A stretch of 38,656 bases of DNA from NCBI GenBank assembly GCA_038522735.1, contig JBCBJX010000019.1, forward strand, positions 1 through 38,656, in the 5' to 3' direction. The stretch comes from JBCBJX01 sp038522735 (GTDB lineage Bacteria; Pseudomonadota; Alphaproteobacteria; Caulobacterales; Parvularculaceae). Shown here piece after piece: positions 15,527 to 23,010 of the stretch. The translations under genes were made by a program, and so were the position numbers. The stretch's first letter is position 1, and each line of letters begins with the position of its first letter. The notes beneath the pieces were generated by a model that was not told the origin of the DNA, ran no database searches, and saw nothing but the letters and a program-made list of their open reading frames with translations.

Positions 15527-16297
15527 ATGAGCGCCCCGTCCCCCCGCTTGCATCTCGATGCGGACTTAAGCGTCGCCGAGACGCCGCTCTCCCGCGAGCA
15601 GGCGCACTATCTCGGCGCCGTCCTGCGCCGCGGCGCGGGCGACGCCGTGCGCGTTTTCAACGGGCGGGACGGCGAGCGGGCGGCGGAGATCGTCGAGATC
15701 TCGAAGAAGGGCGGAACGCTCCGCCTCCTGGATGAGACCCGCGCCGCGCGGCCCGAGCCTGGACCCCGGCTCGCCTTCGCGCCGGTGAAGCGCGGGCCGA
15801 CGGATTTTCTCATCCAGAAGGCGACGGAGCTGGGCGCCGCGGCCTTCGCCCCTGTCCTCACCGAGCGGACGATCGCGGCGCGGGTGAAGGACGAGCGGCT
15901 GGAGGCGATCGCCGTCGGGGCCGCTGAGCAGTGCGAGCGCCTGACGGTCCCGGCCTTCGAGGCGCCCGCGAAGCTCCCTGCTTTCCTCGACGCGTTCCCC
16001 AAAGACAAGAAACTTCTCTTCGCCGACGAGGCGGGAGACGATCCGGACGCGCCGTGGGGCGGGCCCGCGGGCCGGGCGCGGCCGATCGGCGAAGCGCTGC
16101 GGGAGAGCCGCGGCGCGCCCGAGGACTGGACCCTCCTCATCGGACCCGAAGGCGGCTTTGCGCCGGCGGAGCGCGACCGTCTTCGAAGCTTTCCCTTCGT
16201 CGTCCCGGTCAGCCTCGGCCCCCGCATCCTGCGCGCCGACACGGCGGCGCTCGCCGCCCTCGCAGTGTTTCAAACGATCCTCGGCGATCTGCGCTGA
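15527..16297 (+). CDS. rsmE: 16S rRNA (uracil(1498)-N(3))-methyltransferase
   Basis: A 256-residue SPOUT-family methyltransferase that methylates U1498 of 16S rRNA using S-adenosylmethionine. It has the N-terminal PUA-like part with REQAHYLGAVLRRGAGD (24-40), followed by the SPOUT domain blocks LIQKATELGAAAFAPVLTER, EQCERLTVP, LLIGPEGGFAPAERD and LGPRILRADTAALAAL, which form the trefoil-knot cofactor site. The length is typical. GGAAGGGGG precedes the ATG. gshA follows about 95 bases downstream; this rsmE-gshA order is, as I recall, frequent in Alphaproteobacteria. Confidence 0.95.
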   Translation: MSAPSPRLHLDADLSVAETPLSREQAHYLGAVLRRGAGDAVRVFNGRDGERAAEIVEISKKGGTLRLLDETRAARPEPGPRLAFAPVKRGPTDFLIQKATELGAAAFAPVLTERTIAARVKDERLEAIAVGAAEQCERLTVPAFEAPAKLPAFLDAFPKDKKLLFADEAGDDPDAPWGGPAGRARPIGEALRESRGAPEDWTLLIGPEGGFAPAERDRLRSFPFVVPVSLGPRILRADTAALAALAVFQTILGDLR

Positions 16298-16392
16298 TCA
16301 TCACGCTTGCGCGATGCTGCGCCGCGTCGTTGGCGATCGGCGGCGCGCGGGCGTAAAGCGCTCCAACTGAAACCGCCGCGGGAGAGCGCCCC

Positions 16393-17763
16393 ATGACCAT
16401 GGACGCCGGAACGCCGATCGACGCGACGCCGATCGAAAGTCTGGAGGACGCCGCCCGCTACCTCGAGAGCGGGTGCAAGCCGCGCGATCAATGGCGCATC
16501 GGCACCGAGCACGAGAAGTTCGGCTATCTCCGCGACGCACTGACGCCGGTCCCCTATGAGGGCGAGCGCGGCATCGCGAAGATCTTCGACGGGCTGGTCG
16601 ATCAGTTCGGGTGGACCCCTGTGATCGAGGACGGCTGCGCAATAGGCCTCGTCCAGAACCGCGCCTCGATCTCCCTGGAACCCGGCGGACAGTTCGAGCT
16701 TTCAGGCGCGCCGCTCAAGACGATCCACGAGACCTGCAACGAGGTGCATGCGCACCTGCATCAGGTGCGCACGGTCGCCGACCCCCTCGATATCGGGTTC
16801 CTCGGCCTCGGGATGACGCCGAACTGGGCGCGCGAAGAGATGCCCCGCATGCCGAAGGCGCGCTACGGGATCATGCGGGCCTATATGCCGAAGGTCGGCG
16901 GCCTCGGCCTCGACATGATGCACAGAACGTCCACCATCCAGGTCAATCTCGACTTCGAGAGCGAGGCGGACATGGTGCGGAAGTTCCGCGTCTCCCTCGC
17001 TTTGCAGCCCCTCGCGACGGCGCTTTTCGCCAACTCTCCGCTGACGGAGGGCGAGCCGAACGGCTACGTCTCCTGGCGCTCCCACATCTGGTCCGACACC
17101 GACCCCGATCGCACCGGCATGCTCGGCTTCGTCTTCGAGGACGGCTTCGGTTTCGAGCGTTATGCGGACTATATGCTCGACGTTCCGATGTATTTCCTGC
17201 GCCGTAACGGCGGGTATCTTGACGTAGCGGGCAAGTCCTTCCGCAAGTTTATGGCGGGCGCGCTCGACGCGACGCCAGGCGAGAAACCGACCCTCACGGA
17301 CTGGAAGGACCATCTTTCCACCGCCTTCCCGGAAGTCCGCCTCAAGACGTTCCTTGAAATGCGCGGCGCCGACGGCGGCCCCTGGTCGCGGATCTGCGCG
17401 CTGCCCGCCTTCTGGGTCGGCCTTCTCTATGACGCAGCCTCGCTCGACGGCGCCTGGGAGCTGTCGAAGGACTGGGCCCCTGCGGCGCGCGAACAGCTTC
17501 GCCACGATGCGGCGCGCCTCGGCCTCAAGGCGGAAATCGGCGGGCGAACCCTGCAGGAGATCGCCATCGACGTGCTGGAACTCGCCCGCGGCGGTCTCAA
17601 GCGCCGCGCCTTTCTCGATACGGGCGGCTCGAACGAGGCGGGCTTCCTCGAGCCGCTCGAGGAGGTCGCGAGGTCCGGTCGGACGATGGCGGAGGTTCTC
17701 CTCGCGGAGTATGAGGCGAGCGGGCGCGACATGCGCGCGCTCTATGAGGCGCATGCCTATTGA
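16393..17763 (+). CDS. gshA: Glutamate-cysteine ligase, plant/alphaproteobacterial type
   Basis: A 456-residue enzyme making gamma-glutamylcysteine, the first and limiting step of glutathione synthesis. Family blocks are WRIGTEHEKFGY (34-45), ISLEPGGQFELSGAPL (about 93-108) and MMHRTSTIQVNLDFESEADM, which form the ATP/Mg and glutamate site of the GCS2-like enzymes found in plants and Alphaproteobacteria. It is unlike E. coli GshA. The ATG has GGGAGAGCGCCCC upstream. Its 3' end overlaps the next gene by 11 bases, indicating coupled translation. Confidence 0.95.
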   Translation: MTMDAGTPIDATPIESLEDAARYLESGCKPRDQWRIGTEHEKFGYLRDALTPVPYEGERGIAKIFDGLVDQFGWTPVIEDGCAIGLVQNRASISLEPGGQFELSGAPLKTIHETCNEVHAHLHQVRTVADPLDIGFLGLGMTPNWAREEMPRMPKARYGIMRAYMPKVGGLGLDMMHRTSTIQVNLDFESEADMVRKFRVSLALQPLATALFANSPLTEGEPNGYVSWRSHIWSDTDPDRTGMLGFVFEDGFGFERYADYMLDVPMYFLRRNGGYLDVAGKSFRKFMAGALDATPGEKPTLTDWKDHLSTAFPEVRLKTFLEMRGADGGPWSRICALPAFWVGLLYDAASLDGAWELSKDWAPAAREQLRHDAARLGLKAEIGGRTLQEIAIDVLELARGGLKRRAFLDTGGSNEAGFLEPLEEVARSGRTMAEVLLAEYEASGRDMRALYEAHAY

Positions 17764-18403
17764 CGCTGTCGCCGCCCTCGACGTCTTTTGCGACGTTTCG
17801 GAGCCCTGCCGCATGCTCGCCCGCCGCGATCCGGTGCTGCGCCGGGCCCTCAAAATCATCGGGGAGCCGGTGATCCGCCGGCGCGCCGGCGGCTTCGAAG
17901 GCCTCTTCCGCATCATCGTCGAGCAGCAGGTCTCCGTCGCGTCGGCGCAGGCGATCTGGGCGCGGTGCGTCGAGGCTTTCGGGACGCCGACCCCTGCGGC
18001 TGTCCTCGGTGCGGGCGAGGCGGGGCTGACGGCCCTCGGTCTTTCCCGTCCGAAGGCGCGCTATGTCTTGGCCCTCGCCGAGGCGCTTTCAAAAAACGCT
18101 TTTTGCTTCAATGCAGTGCAGGAGGCGGGCGACGATGCGGCGGCCGAGATGCTCATCGCCCAGAAAGGCGTCGGGCCCTGGTCGGCGGCGATCTACCTCC
18201 TTTTCTGCGAGGGTCGGGTGGATATCTGGCCGCGGAACGACGTGGCGCTGCTTGCGGCTTTCACGGACGCCGCGGGGCTCGACGAGCGGCCGGCCATGAC
18301 CGAACTCGACGCGGCCTCGGAGGCGTGGCGGCCTTACCGCGGGGTCGCGGCCCACATCCTGTGGACCTATTACGCCGTTCGCCGCGGCCGCACGCCGATC
18401 TGA
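17753..18403 (+). CDS. DNA-3-methyladenine glycosylase II-like (AlkA/HhH-GPD)
   Basis: A 216-residue HhH-GPD glycosylase that removes alkylated bases from DNA. It has the helix-hairpin-helix IAQKGVGPWSAAIYLLF (135-151) and the catalytic Asp in WPRNDVAL (D163), with the usual 12-13 residue spacing. IIVEQQVSVASAQAIW (54-69) is the family's N-terminal helix block. It is shorter than E. coli AlkA, lacking the TBP-like N-terminal domain. The ATG at 17753 lies inside the end of gshA. Confidence 0.92.
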   Translation: MPIDAVAALDVFCDVSEPCRMLARRDPVLRRALKIIGEPVIRRRAGGFEGLFRIIVEQQVSVASAQAIWARCVEAFGTPTPAAVLGAGEAGLTALGLSRPKARYVLALAEALSKNAFCFNAVQEAGDDAAAEMLIAQKGVGPWSAAIYLLFCEGRVDIWPRNDVALLAAFTDAAGLDERPAMTELDAASEAWRPYRGVAAHILWTYYAVRRGRTPI

Positions 18404-18658
18404 GAAGGCGCGGCCTGTGACGTTTCGGACGCGTTTTTCTTCCGCTATGTCAATATATTGTCATGCGAACGTGGATACGGTCGCGCATCGATCAGGGGCG
18501 GAATCGGTTACCGTTCCGAGGCGATGAGAACGGTGAAGGAGACGGGCGTTCTACAAGAGCCGTCGGTCATACCTCAGGCCTGAAGCCGAAATCCGGGCGG
18601 TGCGCCGCTCGCGGATCGGCGTTTGTTCTCTCGCGATCTCTAACATGAGGATCACGAT
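18404..18658 (+). promoter_or_regulatory. Intergenic region upstream of the HNH gene
   Basis: A 255-base gap with a marked AT-rich island. The 10-base palindrome CAATATATTG (18451-18460) lies inside TGTCAATATATTGTCA; it stands out in GC-rich DNA and could be a -10 region or operator. A second palindrome, TCAGGCCTGA, is at 18574-18583. A five-codon frame (MRITM) starts at 18645 and its ATGTGA end overlaps the GTG start at 18659. No complete gene is seen. Confidence 0.35.
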
Positions 18659-19225
18659 GTGAACGTCATCCGGCACGCTCCGGACGGGTGCCCCGCCCTT
18701 GTTCTGAACGCCGATTTCCGGCCCCTGAGCTACTTTCCGCTTTCGCTCTGGTCCTGGCAGGACACCCTCAAAGCGGTGTTCCTCGACCGGGTCGATGTCG
18801 TCGCCCAGTACGAAACGACGGTGCGCAGCCCGAGCTTCGAGATGCGGCTGCCCTCGGTCGTCTCGCTCAAAACCTACGTCAACCACCAGCGCACGCCGGC
18901 GTTCACGCGGTTCAACGTCTTTTTGCGGGACAAGTTCACCTGCCAGTATTGCGGCTGCGACGACCGCGATCTTCTGACCTTCGATCACGTCGTCCCGCGC
19001 TCGAAAGGCGGCAAGACGACATGGCAGAACATCGTCGCCGCCTGCAGCCCGTGCAATCTGAAAAAAGGCGGGCGCATGCCGCGTGAAGCGAAAATGCACC
19101 CGTTTCACGAGCCGCACCGGCCGAGCATGTATGAATTAAATGAGCGCGGCCGCGCATTTCCGCCCAATTATCTCCATGAAAGTTGGCAAGACTACCTCTA
19201 TTGGGACGTGGAGCTGGAGGAGTAG
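18659..19225 (+). CDS. HNH endonuclease family protein
   Basis: A 188-residue protein with an HNH domain: a zinc-ribbon pair CQYC (95, 98), the catalytic DHVVPRSKGG (109-118, H110), WQNIVAAC (N124) and a second zinc pair CSPC (129, 132). The N-terminal 90 residues contain LVLNADFRPLSYFPLSLWSW, a conserved block of a bacterial HNH family widely distributed in Alphaproteobacteria. No methylase or restriction partner is adjacent, so this is not an evident restriction system. The start is a GTG with TGAGG 7 bases before it. Confidence 0.9.
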   Translation: MNVIRHAPDGCPALVLNADFRPLSYFPLSLWSWQDTLKAVFLDRVDVVAQYETTVRSPSFEMRLPSVVSLKTYVNHQRTPAFTRFNVFLRDKFTCQYCGCDDRDLLTFDHVVPRSKGGKTTWQNIVAACSPCNLKKGGRMPREAKMHPFHEPHRPSMYELNERGRAFPPNYLHESWQDYLYWDVELEE

Positions 19226-19267
19226 CGACATCGCTGACCGCACACGTCGCGCTCTTGGAGGATGGAT

Positions 19268-19606
19268 ATGAAACTCGATTTGCTCGCCGCCGCCGCGGCG
19301 TTTCTCGTCGCCGCTCCCGCGATCGCGCAGGACGGCCCCGATTGCGGCCGGGATTTCCCGTGGCAGCTCGACGCGTCTATGGACCGGGTCGAACTCTATC
19401 GCGGGCCGCGGAACATCATCGTGACCGTCTGCAACGGCGCCTCGAGCGCGCCGGTGCGCATCAGCTACCGGTCTTACGGCGCTGCGCTGCGCGGCGATGA
19501 TCTGAACCCCGGCGCCTGCCTGACCCGGTCCGGCCAGTGGATCTTTCTGCGGACGCAATCAGCCGACGAACCGAACGCCCGCGGCACCTACTGCATCGCC
19601 GACTGA
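19268..19606 (+). CDS. Small secreted protein of unknown function
   Basis: A 112-residue protein with a clear Sec signal (MKLDLL, then a long Ala-rich core ending APAIAQD). The mature part has four cysteines that could form two disulfides (PDCGRD, VTVCNG, GACLTR, TYCIAD) and a strand-rich look, with a run of beta-type residues VELYRGPRNIIVTV. No family was recognised. ATG 19268 is preferred over 19262 because GGAGG lies six bases ahead of it. Confidence 0.75.
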   Translation: MKLDLLAAAAAFLVAAPAIAQDGPDCGRDFPWQLDASMDRVELYRGPRNIIVTVCNGASSAPVRISYRSYGAALRGDDLNPGACLTRSGQWIFLRTQSADEPNARGTYCIAD

Positions 19607-19630
19607 TCGGACGACGGATACGACGACGAA

Positions 19631-19655
19631 AGGCCGCGCGATGCGCGGCCTTTTT
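19631..19655 (+). terminator. Rho-independent terminator
   Basis: A 9-bp perfect stem (AGGCCGCGC / GCGCGGCCT) with a GAT loop, followed by a T-run. It lies 25 bases after the small secreted protein gene and between it and the convergent coq7. Confidence 0.88.
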
Positions 19656-19676
19656 CACAGGCGGGATGTGACGCGC

Positions 19677-20240
19677 TCAGACTTTTTCGCTGAGGCGGAT
19701 GGCGAGGCGGCAGCCCGCCTGGATGACGGCGCGCATGAGAGGGTAGCCGGGCGTCCGCTCCGCGCCTTCTTCGATCGCAGTATGCTTGTGATGAGATTCA
19801 TCCTCGCGGAACTCGCGCACGATCTCTGAAAGCTCCGGGTCGGTCTCTCCCAACTCGACGGCTTGGTCGGCGTAATGCTCTTCGATGACCTCTTCGACCG
19901 CCGAGGTGCAGGCCATCGCGGCGCGCTCGCCGAGAAGCGCCGTAGCCGCGCCGAGACCGAAGCCCGCCGCGTTCCAGAAGGGCGAGAACAGCGTCGGACG
20001 GACGCCCCGCTCCGTCAGCAGACGGTCGAAGGTCTTGAGGTGCTTTTCCTCGCCCGCTTCCATCTCCTCGATGAGGGCGGCGGTGCGGTCCCGCCCGGCG
20101 CGGCCTTCAAGGACGGCGCGCTGGCCGCGATAGATCTGCACCGCGCCGTATTCGCCTGCGTGGTCGACGCGGATCATTTCCTCCGTCCGTCGCGCGCGGG
20201 GGCCCGGAAAGAGCCGGCGGGTTTCAGCAATCTCGCTCAT
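19677..20240 (-). CDS. coq7: Demethoxyubiquinone hydroxylase (Coq7/UbiF-like diiron)
   Basis: A 187-residue diiron monooxygenase that hydroxylates demethoxyubiquinone late in ubiquinone synthesis. The four-helix ligand pattern is visible: E30 in IRVDHAGEYGA, ExxH at E64-H67 (EEKH), a Glu in VEEVIEEHY (116-121), and ExxH at E148-H151 (ESHH). The start is the ATG at 20240, which overlaps the dsbB stop as ATGA. A longer in-frame start would lie inside dsbB. Coq7-type enzymes are typical of Alphaproteobacteria and mitochondria. Confidence 0.93.
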   Translation of the reverse strand: MSEIAETRRLFPGPRARRTEEMIRVDHAGEYGAVQIYRGQRAVLEGRAGRDRTAALIEEMEAGEEKHLKTFDRLLTERGVRPTLFSPFWNAAGFGLGAATALLGERAAMACTSAVEEVIEEHYADQAVELGETDPELSEIVREFREDESHHKHTAIEEGAERTPGYPLMRAVIQAGCRLAIRLSEKV

Positions 20241-20767
20241 GAGCGATCCTCCCGATTGGCGAACCGCACGGCGCCGACGCCGGCGACGGCGAAGAGCGCG
20301 GCGGAGAAAAGGGCGTTGTATCCGGCCATGGAGACGCCTAGGAGCCGCCACGGCGCGTCGGCGCAGGAGACGGGGCCCGGCGTTTCGTCGAGGGCGTCGA
20401 GCAGCACGGCCGGGTCGATATCAATGGCGCCGCCGCCGCCGCAGGTGGCGGGCCCGGGCCAGAAGCGCCATTCGACGCCCGCATGATAGCCCGCGAGGAC
20501 GGCTGAAAACCCATAGACGAGGGCGAGGGCGCCGAGGGCCGCTGCGCCGATCGGCGCGGCCGAACTTGCGCGCATCGCGCCGAGCCCGAGGGCGGCGAGG
20601 CCGATGGCCGTCCAGTGCGCCTCGCGCTGGTCCTGGCAGAGGGGGCAGGGCGGCAGACCGACGACCGTTTCGAAGAAATGTGCGCCCGCGACGAGCCCCG
20701 CCGAAGCGACGACGGCGAGGGCGAGAATGCGCCAGGGGCGATCGAGGAGGGCGACGACGTCAGTCAT
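20237..20767 (-). CDS. dsbB: Disulfide bond formation protein B (DsbB)
   Basis: A 176-residue membrane protein with four hydrophobic helices. The quinone-reducing cysteine pair is PCPLCQDQR (Cys41, Cys44) and the second periplasmic pair is Cys109 and Cys135 (PATCGG, PVSCAD). DsbB passes electrons from DsbA to ubiquinone, so its coupling (ATGA overlap) with coq7, a ubiquinone-synthesis gene, is coherent in function. The DsbA-family gene in this window is a cytoplasmic FrnE type and is probably not its partner. Confidence 0.92.
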   Translation of the reverse strand: MTDVVALLDRPWRILALAVVASAGLVAGAHFFETVVGLPPCPLCQDQREAHWTAIGLAALGLGAMRASSAAPIGAAALGALALVYGFSAVLAGYHAGVEWRFWPGPATCGGGGAIDIDPAVLLDALDETPGPVSCADAPWRLLGVSMAGYNALFSAALFAVAGVGAVRFANREDRS

Positions 20768-20832
20768 AGGCGGAAAGCTAGCTTCGCTCGCGCACGCCGT
20801 CGCCGCGCCTCACCGTCACAGGACGCCGAGGC

Positions 20833-21597
20833 CTAGATGAGACCTGTCAGCGCCTCGCGCACCGAGCCGAGGGCGCTGAGGCCGAGGGTCGCGGCGAGAA
20901 AGACGAGAAGCGCCACCCAGAGAAGCCCGAGGACGAGGCCGGCAAGGATCATCAGCCCGTCCCGCTCCATGAGCCCCACCGCGATGACGGCGACGGCGAT
21001 CCCTGGCGTCGTGTTCGTGGCGGGGAGCGGCGTGAGGATCGATGCGCACGGAATGAGCATCAAGGCGCCGACGACGCGCACGCCTGCGCCGTCGGACAGG
21101 GCGAGAAGGCGCGGGCGCGCGAGCTTTTCAAACCAGCCGACATAGCGGGCGCTGCGGTCGAGGACGTTTTCGAGGGCCGCAATCGAAGCTTTCCGATTAC
21201 GGAGCGAACCCGGAAGCCACGGGACGTCGCGCCCGGCGGCGAGCTGCGCGGCGAGGGCGAGGAGCGGCAGCGCCATGATCTGCGGCACGCCGTAGAGGAA
21301 CGGAATGCAGCAGGGGAGGGCGCAGAGAAGAAGGAGAAGCCCGAAGGCGCGTTCATGGAGGCCGTCCAGAATGTCGCCGAGCCGCGCCTCGGGGCCTTCG
21401 GCCTCTTCGCGCTCGCCTGAGGTCTCGTCGCTCGCGGAGACGCCGCGCGGCGCTTCGGCGACGGGCTGCGCTCCGTGTGCTGCGCGGAGGTCGATCAGCA
21501 CGCGGCGGAGCGCGTCGATCGCCCCGCGACCGTGCGCGGCGTCCTCTTGCACCCCGTCGTTCGCCGCGGCGTTCGCGAATTCGCTAGAGCTCGACAT
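20833..21597 (-). CDS. ExoD-like exopolysaccharide synthesis family protein
   Basis: 254 residues. After a hydrophilic N-terminus of about 75 residues it has the ExoD family blocks RLGDILDGLHERAFGLLLLL, CCIPFLYGVPQIMALPLLAL, and further membrane segments in the second half (GALMLIPCASILTPLPATNT, GLMERDGLMILAGLVLGLL). In rhizobia ExoD influences exopolysaccharide and alkaline tolerance, but its activity is not defined. Start at ATG 21597 with GGGAGAGG just ahead; the frame is open across the tRNA, which cannot be coding. Confidence 0.85.
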   Translation of the reverse strand: MSSSSEFANAAANDGVQEDAAHGRGAIDALRRVLIDLRAAHGAQPVAEAPRGVSASDETSGEREEAEGPEARLGDILDGLHERAFGLLLLLCALPCCIPFLYGVPQIMALPLLALAAQLAAGRDVPWLPGSLRNRKASIAALENVLDRSARYVGWFEKLARPRLLALSDGAGVRVVGALMLIPCASILTPLPATNTTPGIAVAVIAVGLMERDGLMILAGLVLGLLWVALLVFLAATLGLSALGSVREALTGLI

Positions 21598-21634
21598 GGC
21601 CTCTCCCAACGCGCCGGCGGGCGCCGTCCTTTGC

Positions 21635-21662
21635 TTGACCCGGGGTCCGGCGCGCCTATCCT
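21635..21662 (+). promoter_or_regulatory. Promoter of tRNA-Leu
   Basis: TTGACC at 21635-21640 and TATCCT at 21657-21662 with a 16-base spacer, 24 bases ahead of the tRNA. It lies within the leader of the divergent ExoD-like gene. Confidence 0.6.
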
Positions 21663-21686
21663 GCGCGCTCCGTTCGCGGGTCCATC

Positions 21687-21771
21687 GCCCCTGTGGTGGA
21701 ATTGGTAGACACGCGTGACTCAAAATCACGTTTCTTCGGAAGTGTCCGTTCGAGTCGGACCAGGGGCACCA
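21687..21771 (+). tRNA. tRNA-Leu (anticodon CAA)
   Basis: 85 bases including an encoded CCA. The acceptor stem is GCCCCTG / CAGGGGC, the anticodon arm is CGTGA-CTCAAAA-TCACG (anticodon CAA), it has a long variable arm as in class II tRNAs, and the T arm contains GTTCGAGTC. Reads UUG codons. Confidence 0.95.
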
Positions 21772-21859
21772 CTCTTCTAGCGCGAGGACTTTAACGGAAC
21801 CATGACCGACAGAGCGGCGACGTCGCGGGCTGACGCCGGAAACTCGCCGACATGAATAA

Positions 21860-21877
21860 CCCGCGCCGAGGCGCGGG
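21860..21877. terminator. Hairpin terminator between tRNA-Leu and beta-helix gene
   Basis: A 7-bp GC stem (CCCGCGC / GCGCGGG) with a CGAG loop, flanked by CTTTCCC on the plus side and TTATTC on the minus side. It lies between the tRNA and the convergent beta-helix gene and could act in both directions. Confidence 0.65.
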
Positions 21878-21907
21878 CTTTCCCATCGGATCGGACGTCC
21901 TTGCGAC

Positions 21908-22969
21908 TTACTTCGTCCGCGGCAGGCCTTTTTCCATCAGATAGTGCCGGCTGCGGCGGTCGCCTTTGTTCTCGCCGAAGACGTTGTTCCGGCTGTCCGG
22001 CTTCTCGCCATTGCGGACGTAGACGGCGAGGCCGTCGTTCTTGAGGAAGCTTGAGTCCTCGATCGTGCCCCGAATGCCGTTCGGCGCGTAGACGCCATGG
22101 CTCGTGTTCTCGCTCACCGTGTTGGCGCGGAACACGACCCGGCGGGCGTTGTTCTGAAGCTCGACGCCGATGCGGTTTGAGGTGAACTCGTTCCCGACCA
22201 GCTCAAGATTGCCGTAGGTCTCCGCGAAGACGCCCATGGAGGCGTTCGCGTGCACCACGTTGCCGGACATGGTGACGTCGGAATACCCGGCGGCGTCGAC
22301 GCCGACGATGTTCGAGGTGATGGTGTTCGACAGGATGAACGCCGAGGAATCCGACGAGCGCTGATCGATCTCCACGCCCTTCGCGAGCTGGGTGATGCGG
22401 TTGCCCTCGATCACCGAGGTGCCGTCCGAGACGCGCACGCCGACCCCGTGGCGATTGCCGAGAACATCGGAGTTCTTGATGGTGAAGATCCCGCCGCGCA
22501 CGTCGACGCAGGCGGTCGACACCGCGTTCGCATCGACCATGAAGCGGACGTTCTCAACGAGGGCCGAGCTGGAGGTCTTCTCCGGTGCGAAGACGAGGCA
22601 GTTCGACGCGTTCGGCGGCGGTGCGATCTCGACGAGGGAGCGCTCGCCGTCCCGTTCGCCGATGATCTTTACTGACTTCGTGAGGCGGATTTCCTCGTCA
22701 TAGACGCCCCGGCGGACGTGGATGATCCCGCCTTCGGCGATGTCCTCAAGGGCGGCCGAAATCGTCTGGTATTTGCCCGAGCCGTTCTTGTTGACGACGA
22801 CTTCCTCTTCGCCCTTTTTCTCGGTCTTTTTCTTTTTCGATCCGTGAGCGGCGGGCTCGTTGATCGGGAAGCCCTGGAAGCTGTCCTGCGCAGCGGCGCC
22901 GGTTGCGCCGAAAACGGTCGCAAGGGCGAAGCCGGCGACGATGGCGAGTGCTTGGGTTTTCTGTGTCAT
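21908..22969 (-). CDS. Secreted right-handed beta-helix repeat protein
   Basis: 353 residues with a Sec signal (ending GAAAQDS) and then a highly charged linker of lysines and glutamates (about 44-56). The rest is a parallel beta-helix: it opens with the pectate-lyase/carbohydrate-binding type block YQTISAALEDIAEGGIIHVR and continues as short repeats of the N-x-I / G-V-x-V type, with turns such as SVIEGNRITQLAKGVEI, SGNVVHANASMGVF and VGNEFTSNRIGVEL. Catalytic Asp or Lys positions of lyases are not evident, so it may be a binding or surface protein. The start is ATG 22969. The Sel1-like gene is 41 bases upstream on the same strand, making an operon likely. Confidence 0.87.
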   Translation of the reverse strand: MTQKTQALAIVAGFALATVFGATGAAAQDSFQGFPINEPAAHGSKKKKTEKKGEEEVVVNKNGSGKYQTISAALEDIAEGGIIHVRRGVYDEEIRLTKSVKIIGERDGERSLVEIAPPPNASNCLVFAPEKTSSSALVENVRFMVDANAVSTACVDVRGGIFTIKNSDVLGNRHGVGVRVSDGTSVIEGNRITQLAKGVEIDQRSSDSSAFILSNTITSNIVGVDAAGYSDVTMSGNVVHANASMGVFAETYGNLELVGNEFTSNRIGVELQNNARRVVFRANTVSENTSHGVYAPNGIRGTIEDSSFLKNDGLAVYVRNGEKPDSRNNVFGENKGDRRSRHYLMEKGLPRTK

Positions 22970-23010
22970 ACGCGTCCCCAATGGCGAGGCTGATACCCGC
23001 CGCTTCCCCT

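Noticed and set aside
18659..19225. HNH protein as part of a restriction-modification or defence island
   Set aside because: No methyltransferase, helicase or other defence gene lies near it; neighbours are AlkA-type repair and a small secreted protein. The parE-type pair is about 9 kb away.
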